Positions 20,183 to 34,236 are shown, counted from the stretch's first letter. The stretch is DNA of 64,000 bases from Dichetophora obliterata (GCA_963920525.1 OY986438.1:46449288-46513287), one strand, 5' to 3'. Notes: a model not told the origin generated them from the letters alone. Translations and numbers: made by a program.

Positions 20183-23100
20183 ACAACGAGAATAAAAACA
20201 TACTTTAAAATTAAACAAAACATTTTAAAATAGAAATTTAACGCTTTTGCGTTTCTACAAAATAAAATTTAAAATAAGCGTATAAAATTTTAAACTATAA
20301 GCTCATTTATTTTTTTATAATTTTCTCTTATTTCTTTGCAATAACAAAAAATACGTCGCTATCTGAGATTGAATTGAAAATTTATGTGCAGTAGAGTCTT
20401 TAATAATAATTGCCAGACAATTGAGAGCAAGTGAAAATATTTTTTGATTGGTTTTACAAATAATGAACATAAGATGAAATAAAAACTAAAACTGGAATTT
20501 ACTATTTTAATTTTAAAAATATTTCAATAATTTAAGCCGCAAAGAAGCAAACGTCATCGAATGGAGTTAAAACATGCTATTCGAGCGATTCCAGGGGTCG
20601 CTTATTACGAATTTGACATCGAAAAATCAAAAAAATTAAAAAAAGAAATCGAAAAATGGCGGTTTAATCTTACTATACAATAATAATAAAAATAAAAACA
20701 AAAATATAAATAGAACAAAAAATAAAAAAAAATAAAAATAAAAATAAAAATAAAAATAAATATAAAACCCATTATATTTATAAAAATGAAAGTCAAAACC
20801 AAAATCAAAACCAATATAAAGACAAAACCCAAAACCAAAATCAAGCTCCAAACCTTTATCCACTTGATCCACTAAAATTAAAAAAAAAACTGTATTTTTA
20901 GTACAACGCAGTTTCGAGCTCTTGCTTATGATCTCAATTTATCAAATTCTTTTTTTTATAAAATTTTCATTTCTCCTCCTTGTCATCTTAATCCCATATG
21001 CATGCTTACGAAACAACACTCCAACAACAACAAATACAACAAACAGAAAAATAACACCACATTCTTGCATTAATTTCAAATCAATTTTATTCACAGCTTA
21101 TCTGAAATCTTTGTTTCAAATTGAAAATTAAATAAGATCTACAAAAATGGACAATAGCAGTAACTTGGACAAAATTAGGTGATTTATGAGCGATGTTGAA
21201 ACCATTTATCATGCTTAATTAAAATTGAAATGTTCGTTTTGTGCAACAGAAAACTAAAAAAAACTTTGTGCGTTGACACTTTTGTAACAGTAACAACAAC
21301 AAGAACAGAAGAAGAATACCGCTGTCAACAAATTTAACAAAACAACACAAATAGTTTTTGGTTGGTGAACAAAAAATTTCATTGTGGCAGCTAGCGACAC
21401 ATTAGAAACATTTTCTTTTTAATTGTAACAAAATTATGCATTCATTAAAAAATCAATAAAACCATATGTTGAGTATATAAGAGCGGTCACAATGAGAATG
21501 AGAAAAAAAAATAAAAAACAGTATACAAAGAAAAACTCTTAGCAAGTGTATCGACCTTACTATAGAAAAACCTTTTTCTTTTGACTGCGGTTTAATAATT
21601 AATTTTATAAAAATTCATGGAAATTGCACTCGTTTGTTAAGAATAATAATTCTGTAAATACCCAGCACTTTAAGCCACAACAAAAATAGAAAAAAGCAAT
21701 TAGTACAAATTAACCACAAACAACAGAGCCTGTTAAAAAATAACTCACACATTGTTGTTACATTTTAAATCTAGATCATCAATTCTGCTGAATTACACGA
21801 GATCGTGTTGAAATTTCCCATTTAAGTAAGCACAATTAATGGTCAGCTATTATATTGCTATTCCATGGAAAAAAATGCCTTTAACTAATTGCTATACGCA
21901 GCAACACTCGCTCCAACGTATGAAATCAATGATCGTGGCTGTGATCAGCACTCATTTATTTATTGATGGAGTGATGTCATTGGCAACAACTCTGATATTT
22001 CACACCTTCATTAATTTCGTTTTTGTTTTTGTTTCTTCTAAAAATCTGCTCGATTTCCAATTAACAGCAATGCTCAATCCAATTCCGCAGCGTTTTTGCG
22101 ATCATAATCAACTTTTATTTATAACTTAATTTGAAAAATGACAAAAATTAAATTGCAAATGAAGACCACCTGTAGCGCACTTTAAAATGCTTGGTTATGC
22201 AATGAATCTTAATGGCATTAAAAGAGTACAGAGTTGCATATTTTAATACTTAATACATTTTTTTTGTAGTGTTATAAATAATATCACAGCATTTCGAGCC
22301 TTTTGAATATTCATTGAATTAGTTTTGGTTAAAATAATTTTAATTTACTTTAAATAACAGCTGTATGATCAGAAAAAACAAAAGACTCAAGCCTGAAACT
22401 ATCTGAAAGCATAAATAATTTTAATTCAAACTCCAACCGACAAAAAGAAATGATAAAAATTTATAAAGTCGTTTTATTTTATATATATTAGATTTAAATT
22501 ATTAAACTATCAAGCTAAAACCATATTTTCTCATTTGGCTGCATTACTGTTTAATGCTTTTTTATGCAAAAGTATCACAGTAGGAGTTCTCGATAAAGTT
22601 GTTGGCTTATGTTTTTAAAACTATGCTGGCAGCTTTGAAAGAAGTGATGACGCCAGTGTTGCGATTAGTTATGGGAAGCACTAACACTAAAACAAAATAA
22701 GAGATTCAGAACTAAGTTTTGCTTCAACTATCTTTTTTCGATAAAATAAGCTTGCTTTCGTTATGTATTGCAAACATGTGTGTATACGCAACGGTATACT
22801 TTTCTTATTCTGGAGGTCATACAGTAAAAAACTTACATGATATTCAACCTGGTTTTGTTCAAGGCTGAACAATTATGTTTACTTACATTTCCAGGCGCGA
22901 AAATTTGGGAATTTTCCAATTATTTTCATTTTTATTTAAACTTCTAAAAAATTTTAAAAAAAATTATAAAAATAGAGTTCTTATACTAGCCTCTTTTTCA
23001 GGCTTCATGTTCAACTTTTGCGAATTTTTATGTAGTTTGGCTGACGTACGTGGCTCCCACGTGCATTTTTTGTATGCGTTTCGTTAACGCAACGCTGGTC

Positions 23101-26100
23101 TTCAACGATATACGTTTTTGTATATTTTGTATTGTATTGTGGAAATTCTAGTGACGCTCGATTTTGCTTGTAAAAATTTGGGAACTCTTATTGGAGGAGT
23201 ATGTTCAATGATATCCTTACATTAAAAATTTAAAATGTCGTTTTTTATTCGAATTTATTCGAACTCAGTTTGTTTGTTTATTCGAACTCAAAAAATTTGT
23301 ATGCATCGAATTTCTGCAAATTTCTATCGTGAAATACCAGCATTTCGTACTTACAGCCATCCCCTAAGGATAATTAAAATTTTTCAAATTTTATTTTCTA
23401 TGTTACACAGAACTAAGTATTTTTGGAAAGTTTCATTATTCTATCTCAACGGCAACATGGGTCAGTCCATGATAGGTTAAAACAACAAGATTTTTCTTAT
23501 GCATGGGTTACTCTCTATCAACAGAGCCCACTTCTTCCTGCCCGGTTTAGTTTTGCATTGTACACTTTTACGAAAAAAAAAATAGTTTTAACTCAAAAAC
23601 TCAAATGCTCAGAGGGAGGTGGGAGATGACAAAGAATAACCTATATATTTTCCATAGAACATATTTCATGGAAAATGTATGAAACTTAAATAAAATCAAA
23701 AATTTTATTGGAAGTGAAATGTTATGAATAATAAACAGAAATGTAACCTGAGTTAAAAACAAATTTATTTCACATTAATTTGATAAATTTACAGATTTTG
23801 CATAAACATGGGTGCTGTTCACCAAAACTGACTTAAACTCTGTTCTCTACTGCCCCTCTCGCCAAACTCGTTCTAATCACTTCAAGTTTCGAGTTGATTT
23901 GATAAAAATAAGAAGTTTAAAGAAACAATTACTGCTTGTTATTCATTTAAATTGAACAACATTTAAATTAAATTAATCAAATCAAATTTAGTCAAACACG
24001 AGAACACACAAACACACACCACATACATAAAATTGTATTAACTTTGCCATGCACTAGAGAGATGGCAATTAGGAAACCCCCACAATTAAGTGAGGCAAAC
24101 ATGCAAGCTCATGCAACACAGTCAGTCAGCCAACTCATGGCTAGTTGTTCCAGCTTCCTAGAGCTCAGACCAATACCAAGTGACGTCACTTTAGTGTGAA
24201 CTGCTTACAAAGTAAAAATTCCCACCATTAAATATCGAGCAGCAGCAGCAGCAGTAACACTTGAAACCAGCAATTATTGCACTTAATGTAGCAAAAAAAG
24301 TGGTTCGCAGCTGAACCAGTTGTTTGTTTTATTACGTTATTGAGGCACAGTTGTGGTAATTCTTTTTGATGTTGTTGTTGTTGTTATAGCTGACCACAGT
24401 GTTAGTCATGCTGTTACTGAGCAGCTACTTGTTATGTTATTTGTTTGTGTTGCACAACGAGTTAAAAACAAACTATTCAATCCAATAAAACTCTTTAATC
24501 TACATAAACAGAGCTATTGGAATATCATACTCTGCATTAATTATAACCTATAGTATTGTGCTGTTTTATCGATTTTGACTTATCCCTCTTTTTTCTTAGC
24601 AATAAAGTTCATGCTTGTCAACAATCACAACACTTTGTTGACAACAATGAATTTATTGCAATTTTTATGAGCAGCATCTCGGACCCCCCTCCTGGGTGTA
24701 GACTTGTTTGAGTACAAATCAAATTGTAACTTAAGCTCATGAATTTCCATGTTTTTTCATTAAGTTGCTTTTTTTTCTTTTGAAATTGTTGCTGTAGCTC
24801 ATAATTTTCATGCTTGACTCTTTCATGGAGTTGCACACGCTGTTCTATACCAAAATTAAATAAAAAAAAGAAGAAAAGGAGTCTCACTTCGAAAAATGAT
24901 ATCAATGATAATGATCTTAACTTTAATCAATCCATAGAAATATAAAATTTAAAACTAGATTGCTAGACACAGCAAGTGATGCCAATCAACTGCCTTAACT
25001 GGAGCTCTACAGCATTTATTGTAGTTTGTGTTGGTTGTATCTGTGTCTTGTGCGTTGATGAGCACCTCGTCGCGACATTGACGACTTTGTTGATAATTTT
25101 GATTTTATTATATTAATAAAATGTTATGGTTTAAATTCCGAGTCAAACCAAGCCACACAAGCAACTGCTGCTGCTGTTGTTGCTGCTTATTATTTTTAAT
25201 TTCTTCTTAGAGCTGACAGTGTCTGTGCATCATAACTCATTAAAACATTGAGTTAAAGTTGAAGTTGAATGCAGTCGTAGTTGCAGATGTTTTGTATAAC
25301 TTTCAGACTGCATTTGTATGTTTTTCCAAGCTAATTGGATTAAATATAGGCTCGCTTTGAGCTTGCCAGCGATCGATCGAGCGTTGATCGTTGATTTGAT
25401 TTGATGAGCTTTTAAGTGTAGCTGGTTTGTTTAATTAGTGGTACAGTTAATGGGGGGTCCGTCCATCTGTGTGACGATTATGGAGAGAAAATTCAGACTC
25501 ATTAATTATGAAAGAGAAACGAATAAAAATGAATACAATTAAATTTATGAAAATATCCAGCATGTCAAGCAGGTTGCTTATTTTATGGTTATATGGTATG
25601 TGAGTGTAAGAAAAAACAAAGCGTATACTACAGGCCTTGAAAGATATCAGCTTCTTGATTTGAAGCTGAAAGCTCATTATTGATATTATCTATCAGCAAG
25701 AATATAAATATTTGTAAGTTATTGAATTAATTTAATTAGGCATTTTACTCTTTAATGTGTGTGACTTTGGGAACAATTTGATGAGTAGGGAAATTTTTGA
25801 AATTAATCATGATGATTAAAATAAAGCGAAAAGTAGTTGTAAATTTAATTTTCTTGGCTTAAATACATATTTTTTCAATAAAAAACTAATAGTTCTTGTA
25901 ATGTACTTAAAAAAATGGCTAAAAAAGTGGTGTCTTTGGAAAAATCCTGTGTAGCTTTTGATTCGGAATAAGTAGAATCAAAAGTTTTTTTATTTAATAA
26001 TAAATAAATAAATTTTTAATTATCATTTTTTAAAGCACATCTATAGGTGTTGCAGGACATTGCTAAAAGAGGAGTAAGTCCCCTCTTTATAAGATTTTAC

Positions 26101-27760
26101 CTTTTAACAACTAAATATAAGAATCATCAAATATTATGACAAAAATGGACGTAATCCGTACTATTATAAAAACTTACTTGTAAGAAAGTGCAAAATACGA
26201 TTTAGATATAACATATAAAAAACGTTATTTTACGTTACTGCACTTAAAACCAATTAAAACTTAAAACGTTACTGCACTTAAAACCGAGCAAACAGACTCG
26301 CACGAAATTTAATTTTATGACAGCTGTCTGAAATTTTCAGTAGCTAATATAATTTGCATAATGAACTTGCCTACATACTATTAAATCAAAACAAAAAAAT
26401 TGTTCCCTATGGAATTTGAAGAGATGTTGTTTTACAACATACACTCCAAAAATCTGCTTCTATTAAATTAAGCAACTGTGGTATCAATTCATATATTCTA
26501 TAGAGGTTTCTCCTTAATGTAGAGCTTCACGGCTTGAATTTGTTGCAGCGTTATCAAAACAGCTTCTTAGTTTTAAAGACAAGTTTTCACTTAAATATAA
26601 GAAATGAAGGTTACATTTCCAATAATTTTATAATAGCAGAAATAATTGAGTAAAAACTGTATTGATATCGAATAATCTTGCAACATTCAGCATGATTTCT
26701 TAAATTTGGAGAAAAATAAATTCCAATACTTGGATATTTTATAGAAATACTTACATGAAAGTTTTTCTTCTTTTTTTGTACACCACAACTGATTTATTTT
26801 AAGGATGTTTTTCATATTATTCTGGAAAAAATGCTTTAAAAATACTTACAAAGCGAACGATTCTAAATAAAGTAAACTTAGCGATGATTACTTAACAACT
26901 GCGATGGTCGAATGAATAAGCTGAAGCACTTACACTCAAACGGCCGAGGTTCAAGTTTCCGGATAGTGGTAATTTTTCTAATTAATTTAATGTTAACAAT
27001 AATAATTTTTGCAGTTTTTCGTCAGTACAAAAATAATAATTCTCACTTGATGCTGTTTAAAATCTTAAAAATGGGTTTTTTTGCAAAAATTCATAATTTT
27101 TCCAAGGGATTCATAGAAAAATGTCTTTTTTTCAAAGAAAAAGTTTCTTTTCGTTATAGCCAATAATAAATAAACAAAAGAAAATTTCTTATTTTTAGAA
27201 AAAATGTTTCTCTTAGTTATAGGCGATATTAAATAGATAGTAGAAAAACTTACTCAAATGTTATTAGATTTCAATACAATTGGGCTAAGTTTCTTCAATT
27301 TTCTGAAATAGTTGGTAAATAATTCGATAATTTTCCTTAACTACTTAACACTTCTGGTATCAATTTAATGAAAAATATATACTTCGTTTTTAGAAAATCA
27401 GCCATGGCGCCAAACGAAGCTCGACTTTCTAACGATTGGGTGCTATTCTTCTAGATAGTCTGGAAATTATTTTTCTGAGTGTACTTTCTTGATACTTATA
27501 AATTTTTCTAAAAAATTTTTTAGCTTTTTTTATTGTTATGTACAAACATATGTCTTTGTTTTTGGTTTTACTGATTTCGTCTAACTAAAACATAACTTTT
27601 TCTTATTTGTATCAATTTGACACACTGCAAACCTCATTGCCCAAAACAAAAGGTTAAAGTATAGCGTGGAGCACTGTAAGCATGTGCCTCTTACTTTACA
27701 ATAACCCTCATAAATTTGAGGTTGGACCAAATGGAGCTTTTGTTTTTTCGTTTTTATAAA
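20183..27760. other. long non-coding stretch
   Basis: No supportable gene in about 7.5 kb. Contents: an (AAAAT)n/(AAAACC)n-like A-rich tract at about 20672-20860; CAA runs at 21025-21050 and 21288-21302; a (CAG)n run near 24240-24256; TTG/CTG runs at 24366-24385 and 25166-25183; and a CA-rich tract at about 24007-24030. 24.0-25.4 kb is the less AT-rich part and looks like ordinary single-copy fly DNA. A 20-bp direct repeat, ACGTTACTGCACTTAAAACC, is at 26232-26251 and 26266-26285. Confidence 0.5.
21472..21491 (+). promoter_or_regulatory. TATA-box match, weak promoter candidate
   Basis: GTATATAAGAGCGG contains an exact match to the insect TATA consensus (STATAWAAR). No convincing initiator follows at the expected 25-35 bp, and no gene starts downstream, so this may be chance in AT-rich DNA. 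Confidence 0.15.
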
Positions 27761-28351
27761 ATAGTACCTGGGCGAACGAGCTTTGCTCTGCTTCCCGCCA
27801 AAACCAATGTATGTATTTAAGTTATTTCCTTTTTGATTGTATATCGATAAGACAATTGATTTCTGTACAATAACAGCATTTTCACCTCACAGTATAAAAG
27901 TACGTATAGTGCGTACGTATAAATGTACGAAAATCCGTAAAAAATTATTAGTATGTAATTTACTAGAAACTTTTCACCGAATAAAATGATTTTGGCCACC
28001 CAAATCGATCAAATACCCCAATGTGCCCTGCTAAGCAAATTTTTTTTGCAATGTTGAAAAGTGTTGAATATGTCGCAATGGTCGTGCAGGGTTAAAATAA
28101 GATAACAGACTTCAATAGAAACTATTTTCCGAATAAAATAATTTTGACTTCGTAAATCGGTCAAGTACCCCAATGTGCACTGCCAAACGAATTTTCTCTG
28201 AAATGAAACCTAGTTAGATCGATTTTTCGCACCCGAAAACCCCTATGCTGAAAATTTCATCGAAATTGCTTGGGCTGTTTTCGAAAACTTATTTACAAAC
28301 AAACAAATAAACAAACAAACAAGCAAATATTCCTCATTTAATAGTATAGGA
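27761..28351 (-). mobile_element. Helitron-like fragment, minus strand
   Basis: Read on the minus strand, the 5' end is TCCTATACTATTAAATGAGG (from 28351, preceded by A). The other end has a hairpin, GGCGGGAAGCAGAGC with GCTCGTTCGCCC, followed by AGGTACTAT near 27761, where CTAG would be expected. The interior contains two diverged direct copies of a block with CAAATACCCCAATGTGC/CAAGTACCCCAATGTGC (about 28008 and 28166). A run of CAAA-type repeats lies at 28290-28322. It has no coding capacity; size is about 0.6 kb. Confidence 0.55.
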
Positions 28352-31137
28352 TAAACTCCATTTTCGACAGAAATATAAATAACAGACGCAAGCAAGCCAT
28401 AGTGAGTAAAAAATACATGTCTTAATTTAAAAATTACTAAAATTAAGCAGTCTTAAAAAATAATAAACAACTTTTAAGTTCTTGTAAAACCTTAAAAAAT
28501 TTAATGCTTTATTTTCCGTTAATATAACACTTGTATGAATTGAAAAAAAAATGTTACTATGTCTACTAACGACATCTTCATATTTTTCTTTTCAACAGTT
28601 TTTGGTTGCACTTTGCTAATTGTGAGAATTTTATAAAAACAAATTTTTTTAAACTTTAACAATGAGAACAACAAGAAAATATATTATTTTAAAAATTTTT
28701 AAAAACATGTTTTGTTCTACTGAAGCACACACACTGGTGCCGCAAGTTCGCGTCTTAAGTCTTTCGTTTAACTGCTTTGAAATCAAATTATTAATATATT
28801 TCTGAATTTAAGTTAACTGTGGAGAATATAAGAGTCCTTTTGATAATACTTTTTCTTATTTTTAATTTATATTTAATCCGTAAGTAAGTTTTAATCCGTC
28901 TCATGGCTTCCCCAAATTTGGAAAAAAGAAAATATTTCTAAACCAAAAAAAAAAAAGAAAAATATCCAATAAATATCAGCCAAGCAATCAATCATGTACA
29001 TTAACAAGCAACTCGAATAGTGATGCCCGTTGCGGCCTGAAAATATTTATGATTATTTATTGCATCAAACAAACGAGATCCTTTTGAACAATTTAATAGC
29101 TACACACATTGATAGCCACACACACTCAAACACACTCACACATTCACACACTTGCAATCATAGAGGCACTGTAATAAAAAGTGGCATTCATACTTTCGAG
29201 TTTTGTCTGGGCTTCAATAAAAATAAATACTGATAAAAATAAATGCTGATAAAAATTTTGATAAAACTGAAAGAAAGCTAGTTAAAATCTAGCATATACA
29301 CATTATAAAACTGTGGAATTTGAAATTTCGTGTGATTCACAGTCTGATTGCTGTTTGTTATTGTTTTATTGTTGTTATTTTTATTGCTGCTGTTTTTTGT
29401 GAAGATGATACAATTTCTTTGTTTTTGTCGTTAAATATATCTTCTGCTCCGCTGTTAGCTTATAAATCTATAAATAAAAACTTGTCGTTACAGTTTTCTT
29501 TAAACATGACACACAATAGTGGAATCCTTAAAAATAACTTTGAAATGATTTATATATGTTCATAAGCACATAAAATCCAGAGCTGCGTTGGTTTTTTTTT
29601 TACTCTAGCCTTAATTTGATATAGTAGTATGTGAAATGTTTTTTCTTGTGATAATCAGCCATTATTTAAGAACACTTTTTTAAGATAACTTTTTAGATAT
29701 ATATATGTTTAAGTTAAATTAAGAAAGCAAGCGAGAAAACTATGTTTTTAACTATAAAAAATAAGACACAGGCATTCACAAGACATGTTATGAATTCTTA
29801 AAAACATTGTTATTCATTTTTCAGAGTTCATTCGATATTGATAAAATTGAAAACGATGATGTGTTAGTTTTTTATAGTCACAGCTACCATTTTTATTAAT
29901 CGCATGTAAGGGCAGTTTCTCATCTAGAGGACCAAAAATACGGTAATTTTTTTGATTTTTTTAATTTTCATAGAAGGAAGTTAAGAACACCATTAGTTTT
30001 TTATTGATTCTTAAAGTATAAGAAAATATTTTTTGGTGCATAAAAGTGTAACGTGAAGTGTCAATGCGCCATCAAGCTTCACGTCGAAAAATGGTACCCA
30101 AAAGGTCTCCATCGCACAGCACTTTCATGTCACACGAATTAAAAAAACGAAACAAAAAATTTTATAAATTATATTATATTTATTGGAGCTTGATCGCATA
30201 GTATCAAAAAAAAAAAAATTAAAAATATGAAAATGGCAGACATGTGAATTTTTAGTAACTTTTTTTACATTTTTTGCTCTTCAAAATTCTCCAAAAAAAC
30301 AACAAGACAATAATATCTTAATTTGGGTTTAGGATCCAAAAAATTGTATCTTCTTTAAAATAAAAGAAAACCTAAGTCAATCCATATAGTAGTTATTGAG
30401 ACAAAGTGGGAACATAGCTACACATTCTGAGATCTAGAAAAATTTGAGATTTCTGAGATCTAGAAAAGACCACACCACTTGAAACATCCAAGAAAAGTTT
30501 TTATTGTGTTAATCTTACGTTACAATTAAGGTAAAATAACGTGAATGTAACAAATATTTTGTTTTAGTGAAGTTATGTTTTGTTATAATGACAGATTTTT
30601 GAATAAGGAAGGAGTACTGATGTCATATATATTCCTGATTGAAAAAAAAATAAGTTCTTAAAAAGTGTTCGAATGTTTTGCGTATACAATTCCTTAATAA
30701 TTTTTAGTAAACCAGTGATAATTTTTTGGAATGCATTTTAAAAATCAAAGACAAATTGGAATGAAATAAAAAGATGTGAAATTAAATTGAAAATATGAAG
30801 AGTTATACTCTAAAATTTTACAACAAAGGCTATTTTGTCGATGAATATTTGTGTTTTACCTCTAGAAAACTCACACGTCACCCAATTCTTTTAAAATAAT
30901 TTGGAAAAAAAGATTTATTTCGAGTTTTTAATTTTGGCGTAATAATGTTTAATATATAGCTAAATTCATTTTTTTTTGAGTTCCCAGTGTCATATTGCAC
31001 TGAAAATTCTAAAAAAAAAATAAATAATACTAAAGAAAATCGTATTTAAATTTAGTCCAATCAAAATTCGTAGTGTAGAAAAAAAAACAAATTATGAAGA
31101 TTATGAAGTATGAAGATTTTAGACACTTTTTTCGAAA
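28352..31137. other. AT-rich non-coding DNA
   Basis: No supportable gene. A (CA)-rich tract is at about 29115-29150. A short hairpin, ACGTGAAG with CTTCACGT, is at 30051-30084. A duplicated TCTGAGATCTAGAAAA lies at about 30427-30467. One copy of the dispersed CTTAAGTC motif is at 28745-28770. Confidence 0.5.
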
Positions 31138-31680
31138 GTTCTTGCAACTGAATACTAACCTCAATACATAGTTCTTACAACTAAGTAAATATCAAAAGTT
31201 AAAAATGTTTTTATAAAGTTGTTGCAACTGAATAATAACCTTAATGCAGCATTTACTTACAACAATTTTATTTAAAACTTCTTGCAACTGAATTAGAACC
31301 CCAATACAACGATCATGTAACTAGTTACATTATATAAGTTGCAATGTTTTTTCTAAAGTTCTTGCAATAGAATAATAACTTCAATACATCGTTCTTATAT
31401 CAAGCAAATTTGTATAAGTTGCAATCATGTTTTTTAAACTTGCATCAACTGAATAATAACAACCTTAATACAGCACACGTTTGCAATGATTATTTTCAAT
31501 GTTCTTGCAACTTAATAAAAACCTCAATTCAACGTTATTTGTCCTAACTGCATGTTTTTTAGATACAATAATTTTTCCTAAAATTGTAGCAACTAAATAA
31601 TAACCTCAACACAGCATAAAGTTACAATGACTATTTCCAATGTTCTTGCAACTGAATAAAAACCTCATTTCAACCTTCTT
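31138..31680. repeat. degenerate minisatellite with two-subunit structure
   Basis: A core similar to GTTCTTGCAACTGAATAATA followed by ACCTCAATACA occurs eight times, starting near 31138, 31218, 31279, 31360, 31438, 31501, 31583 and 31642. Spacings alternate between about 80 and about 61 bp. The subunits fall into two types: type B cores end in ACAGC and are followed by a short spacer, giving an order A-B-A-A-B-A-B-A and a higher-order period near 141 bp. More diverged versions may continue to about 32000. Confidence 0.8.
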
Positions 31681-32588
31681 GTAACAAAACAAATTCTCTT
31701 AATTTCACAATGATTAATTTCCATTCAACGAAAATTTTGTTCAATTTGGCAGTCTCGTTGAACGCTGAAATAAAACAAAAATGGATGACATGGTAGTAAA
31801 AGCCTACACAAAGAAATTGACAAGCAAAACAGATTTTTTTGTGAACAACAAAACTTATTTTTTGCTTATGGCATTTTAGTGCGGTCACAGCAAAATTGGA
31901 AACATTTTAGTTATAGTGACTTCCCTATAACTTAATAAAAACATCTTCAAACCGAAGTTTTTAACATTTAGTTGTTGTGACATTGATATAACCTAGTATA
32001 AACATAAAGTAACTTAGTAGCATCTAGCTAACTCGTGACTGTTTTCTTACAATTACAATACACAAACATTTTTTTATAGGTGCTACAAAAATAAACGTTG
32101 CAATAATGTTAATTTAACGTAAAAATTACTTGTTTTTTTCAAAACTTTATGAAACATTTTTAAAATGAGTGCATTTATTCGTAACATAATTAACACCGTA
32201 GTTTAACTTATTTGCAACAAAATTAATGATTTGCTACAAATTACTTATTTGAAATTTTAATACAACCCATTTGTGACTAAATTTGTTTAAAAAACTGGAA
32301 TACCACCGAATTATAACATATTTTTGTTACAAATGTAAATCTGTGCTAGCTGGATATTGTTATTCTATACTTTTCAAAAATAGGGCATATTGCTGCGGAT
32401 CAGTTTGTTCGAGATCAAATTTTTATTTTTATCGTCTCATAGATTTTCATATTTGCATAAGAAAAAACTCTTGAAGAGCTCATAAAAATTTTTGTTGAAG
32501 TAAAATAAAATTATGGTTTACTTTGACGCATGAGTGTCATTCATTTGACATAAAATTTCTATATGCAAAAAAAAAAAAGTTATTTAAC

Positions 32589-34236
32589 GAGTATACTTCC
32601 GTGCTAAGCCAAACTATTGTATTTGAAAAAAATTTAAATTGAGTTATTGAGCAAAACAACAAAATATTTGTTGTAAACTACTCTAGTAAACTTTTTGCGA
32701 AATTGTTTACTTTCTTTGGAACTTTAACATCATCAGCTATGATTCTGCATAAAAACAAATCAAGAAAATAGTTTCTTTTAGCATTTTTTTGCTACTTACG
32801 GTAAATAAACTTAGCAGCAAATAATTGAAAAAGAGGAATACTAAGCAAATATAACTTATTTCGCACAGATACTGTAGTTTGCTGTTGTATGGTCACTAAA
32901 AACACATAAATGACACCAAAATTTAATAAAATATTGCATTGAAGCCATGTTAAAATATTTGCAGGTGAAGGTTTGTGTTTCTACTGTTAGAAGAAGTGGT
33001 CTTGGTCCCAAAGATTTCTCTGTGACCAAGGTTTCGTATGCCGTTGGCACTTTATAGGTTTTAGGTGTTAATTAAACTTTAATGATTTTATGAGTTCATC
33101 AGACAAAATAAAAGGATCATATGTGTTTCCAGCTCTACCTGAAGGATTTCTTGAGGTTCTGGGTGCGTAATTGGAACTTTTATTGGTTATATGAGTTCCT
33201 TAGTTATTAAAAAAATCAGTAACGAAACTACTTCAATGCCAGTGCGGTTGATTGGGATCAAATTTCAGCGGCCCAACTATTCCAATAAGATTATTTCAGC
33301 TTATAAGTTCGTAATTGGATCTTTTTGGGTTTCCTCAGTTCCTAGCGTAATTCACGCACACATACAAATGCTGTCACTGGGTTATTTTGACACAAATCCC
33401 ACCTTCTGCTTAGCTAAAAATGCCTCTAAACCGACATTTTCAAGACAGTTTTCAGACTACTTTCCTGTCTTTTCTTTTTGCATGTTTCCTGACAAAAACT
33501 TTGTCTGAGGTAAGGAGATGAAAAAATGTTTTTTTAATCAATAATTTTTTTCTGGTAAGACTTCATAAGCCTATGTATATTCTCTTTACATAAATTAACA
33601 TATAAATTTAGTATATAAATAAAAATTCAAATGACGCACCCAGAATCTAAACAAATCTGTCAGGTAGAGTTTGAAAGCACATACGATCCTTTTATTTTGT
33701 CTGATGAACTTATAAAACCATAAAAATTCTATTAACACAAAACCTTCAAAAGTGCCAATGAAGTACGAAACCTTAGTCACAAAGGAATTTTTGCGACCAT
33801 GATCACCTCTTCCATCAGTGGAAAGACTAACCTTCATTCGGAAATAACTTAACATGGCTTCATTGCAATATTTTTTCCACTTCGGATTAATTTATGTGTT
33901 TTTGGTAACCATTCAACAGTAAACTACCTATCTGTGTGAGATAGAGTAGTTTTGCTAAACATTTTTTTAAATTTTTAATAAACTGTACAAAGGCAAAAGA
34001 ACGTATTTGCTTCATATACAGTAGTTTGACCGAGAAAACGGCATTTACAGTAGTTTGCCTCAGCAATTTTTTTCAGATACCGTAGTTCTAACAATGGAAA
34101 AATAGTGCTTAAAATTTAAAATGTAGCCAATTCTTGATGCAGAATCATAGGGGACCATCGCAATGGTAGATTGGCATACTGAACTCAATTTTTTTTTTCA
34201 AAAACGGTCGTCTGCCTTAGCACGGCAGTATATGAC
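32589..34236. mobile_element. large imperfect palindrome, probable foldback transposon
   Basis: The two halves are reverse complements over about 600 bp per arm, with indels. Paired landmarks are GTATACTTCCGTGCTAAG (32591) with GTGCTAAGG (34215-34223, opposite strand); TATGATTCTGCAT (32739 and 34138-34150); AAAACACATAAAT (32897 and about 33890); GAAGCCATGTTAA (32940 and 33850); TTCATCAGACAAAATAAAAG (33096 and 33700); and TTCTGGGTGCGT (33157 and 33640). The unique loop is about 33185-33595. CAGTAGTTTG words recur in the right arm (34018-34060) and near 32873. A frame at 33595-33855 on the minus strand lies in the arm and has no family resemblance that I know. Confidence 0.8.

Noticed and set aside
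20605..20872. Highly hydrophobic minus-strand frames resembling membrane proteins
   Set aside because: They are translations of the (AAAAT)n/(AAAACC)n tract; the complementary strand of A-rich DNA always yields Phe/Ile/Leu/Tyr.
29320..29565. 81-codon frame with a signal-peptide-like N-terminus
   Set aside because: It begins at TTG, not ATG, and the hydrophobic start follows from T-rich DNA; no splice or promoter context.
31138..31680. CRISPR-like spaced repeats
   Set aside because: Repeats are degenerate, the spacers are themselves related to one another, and the DNA is clearly eukaryotic; it is a minisatellite.
33191..33508. 105-codon frame in the loop of the large palindrome
   Set aside because: No recognisable motif, and its start lies at the arm/loop junction of a foldback element.
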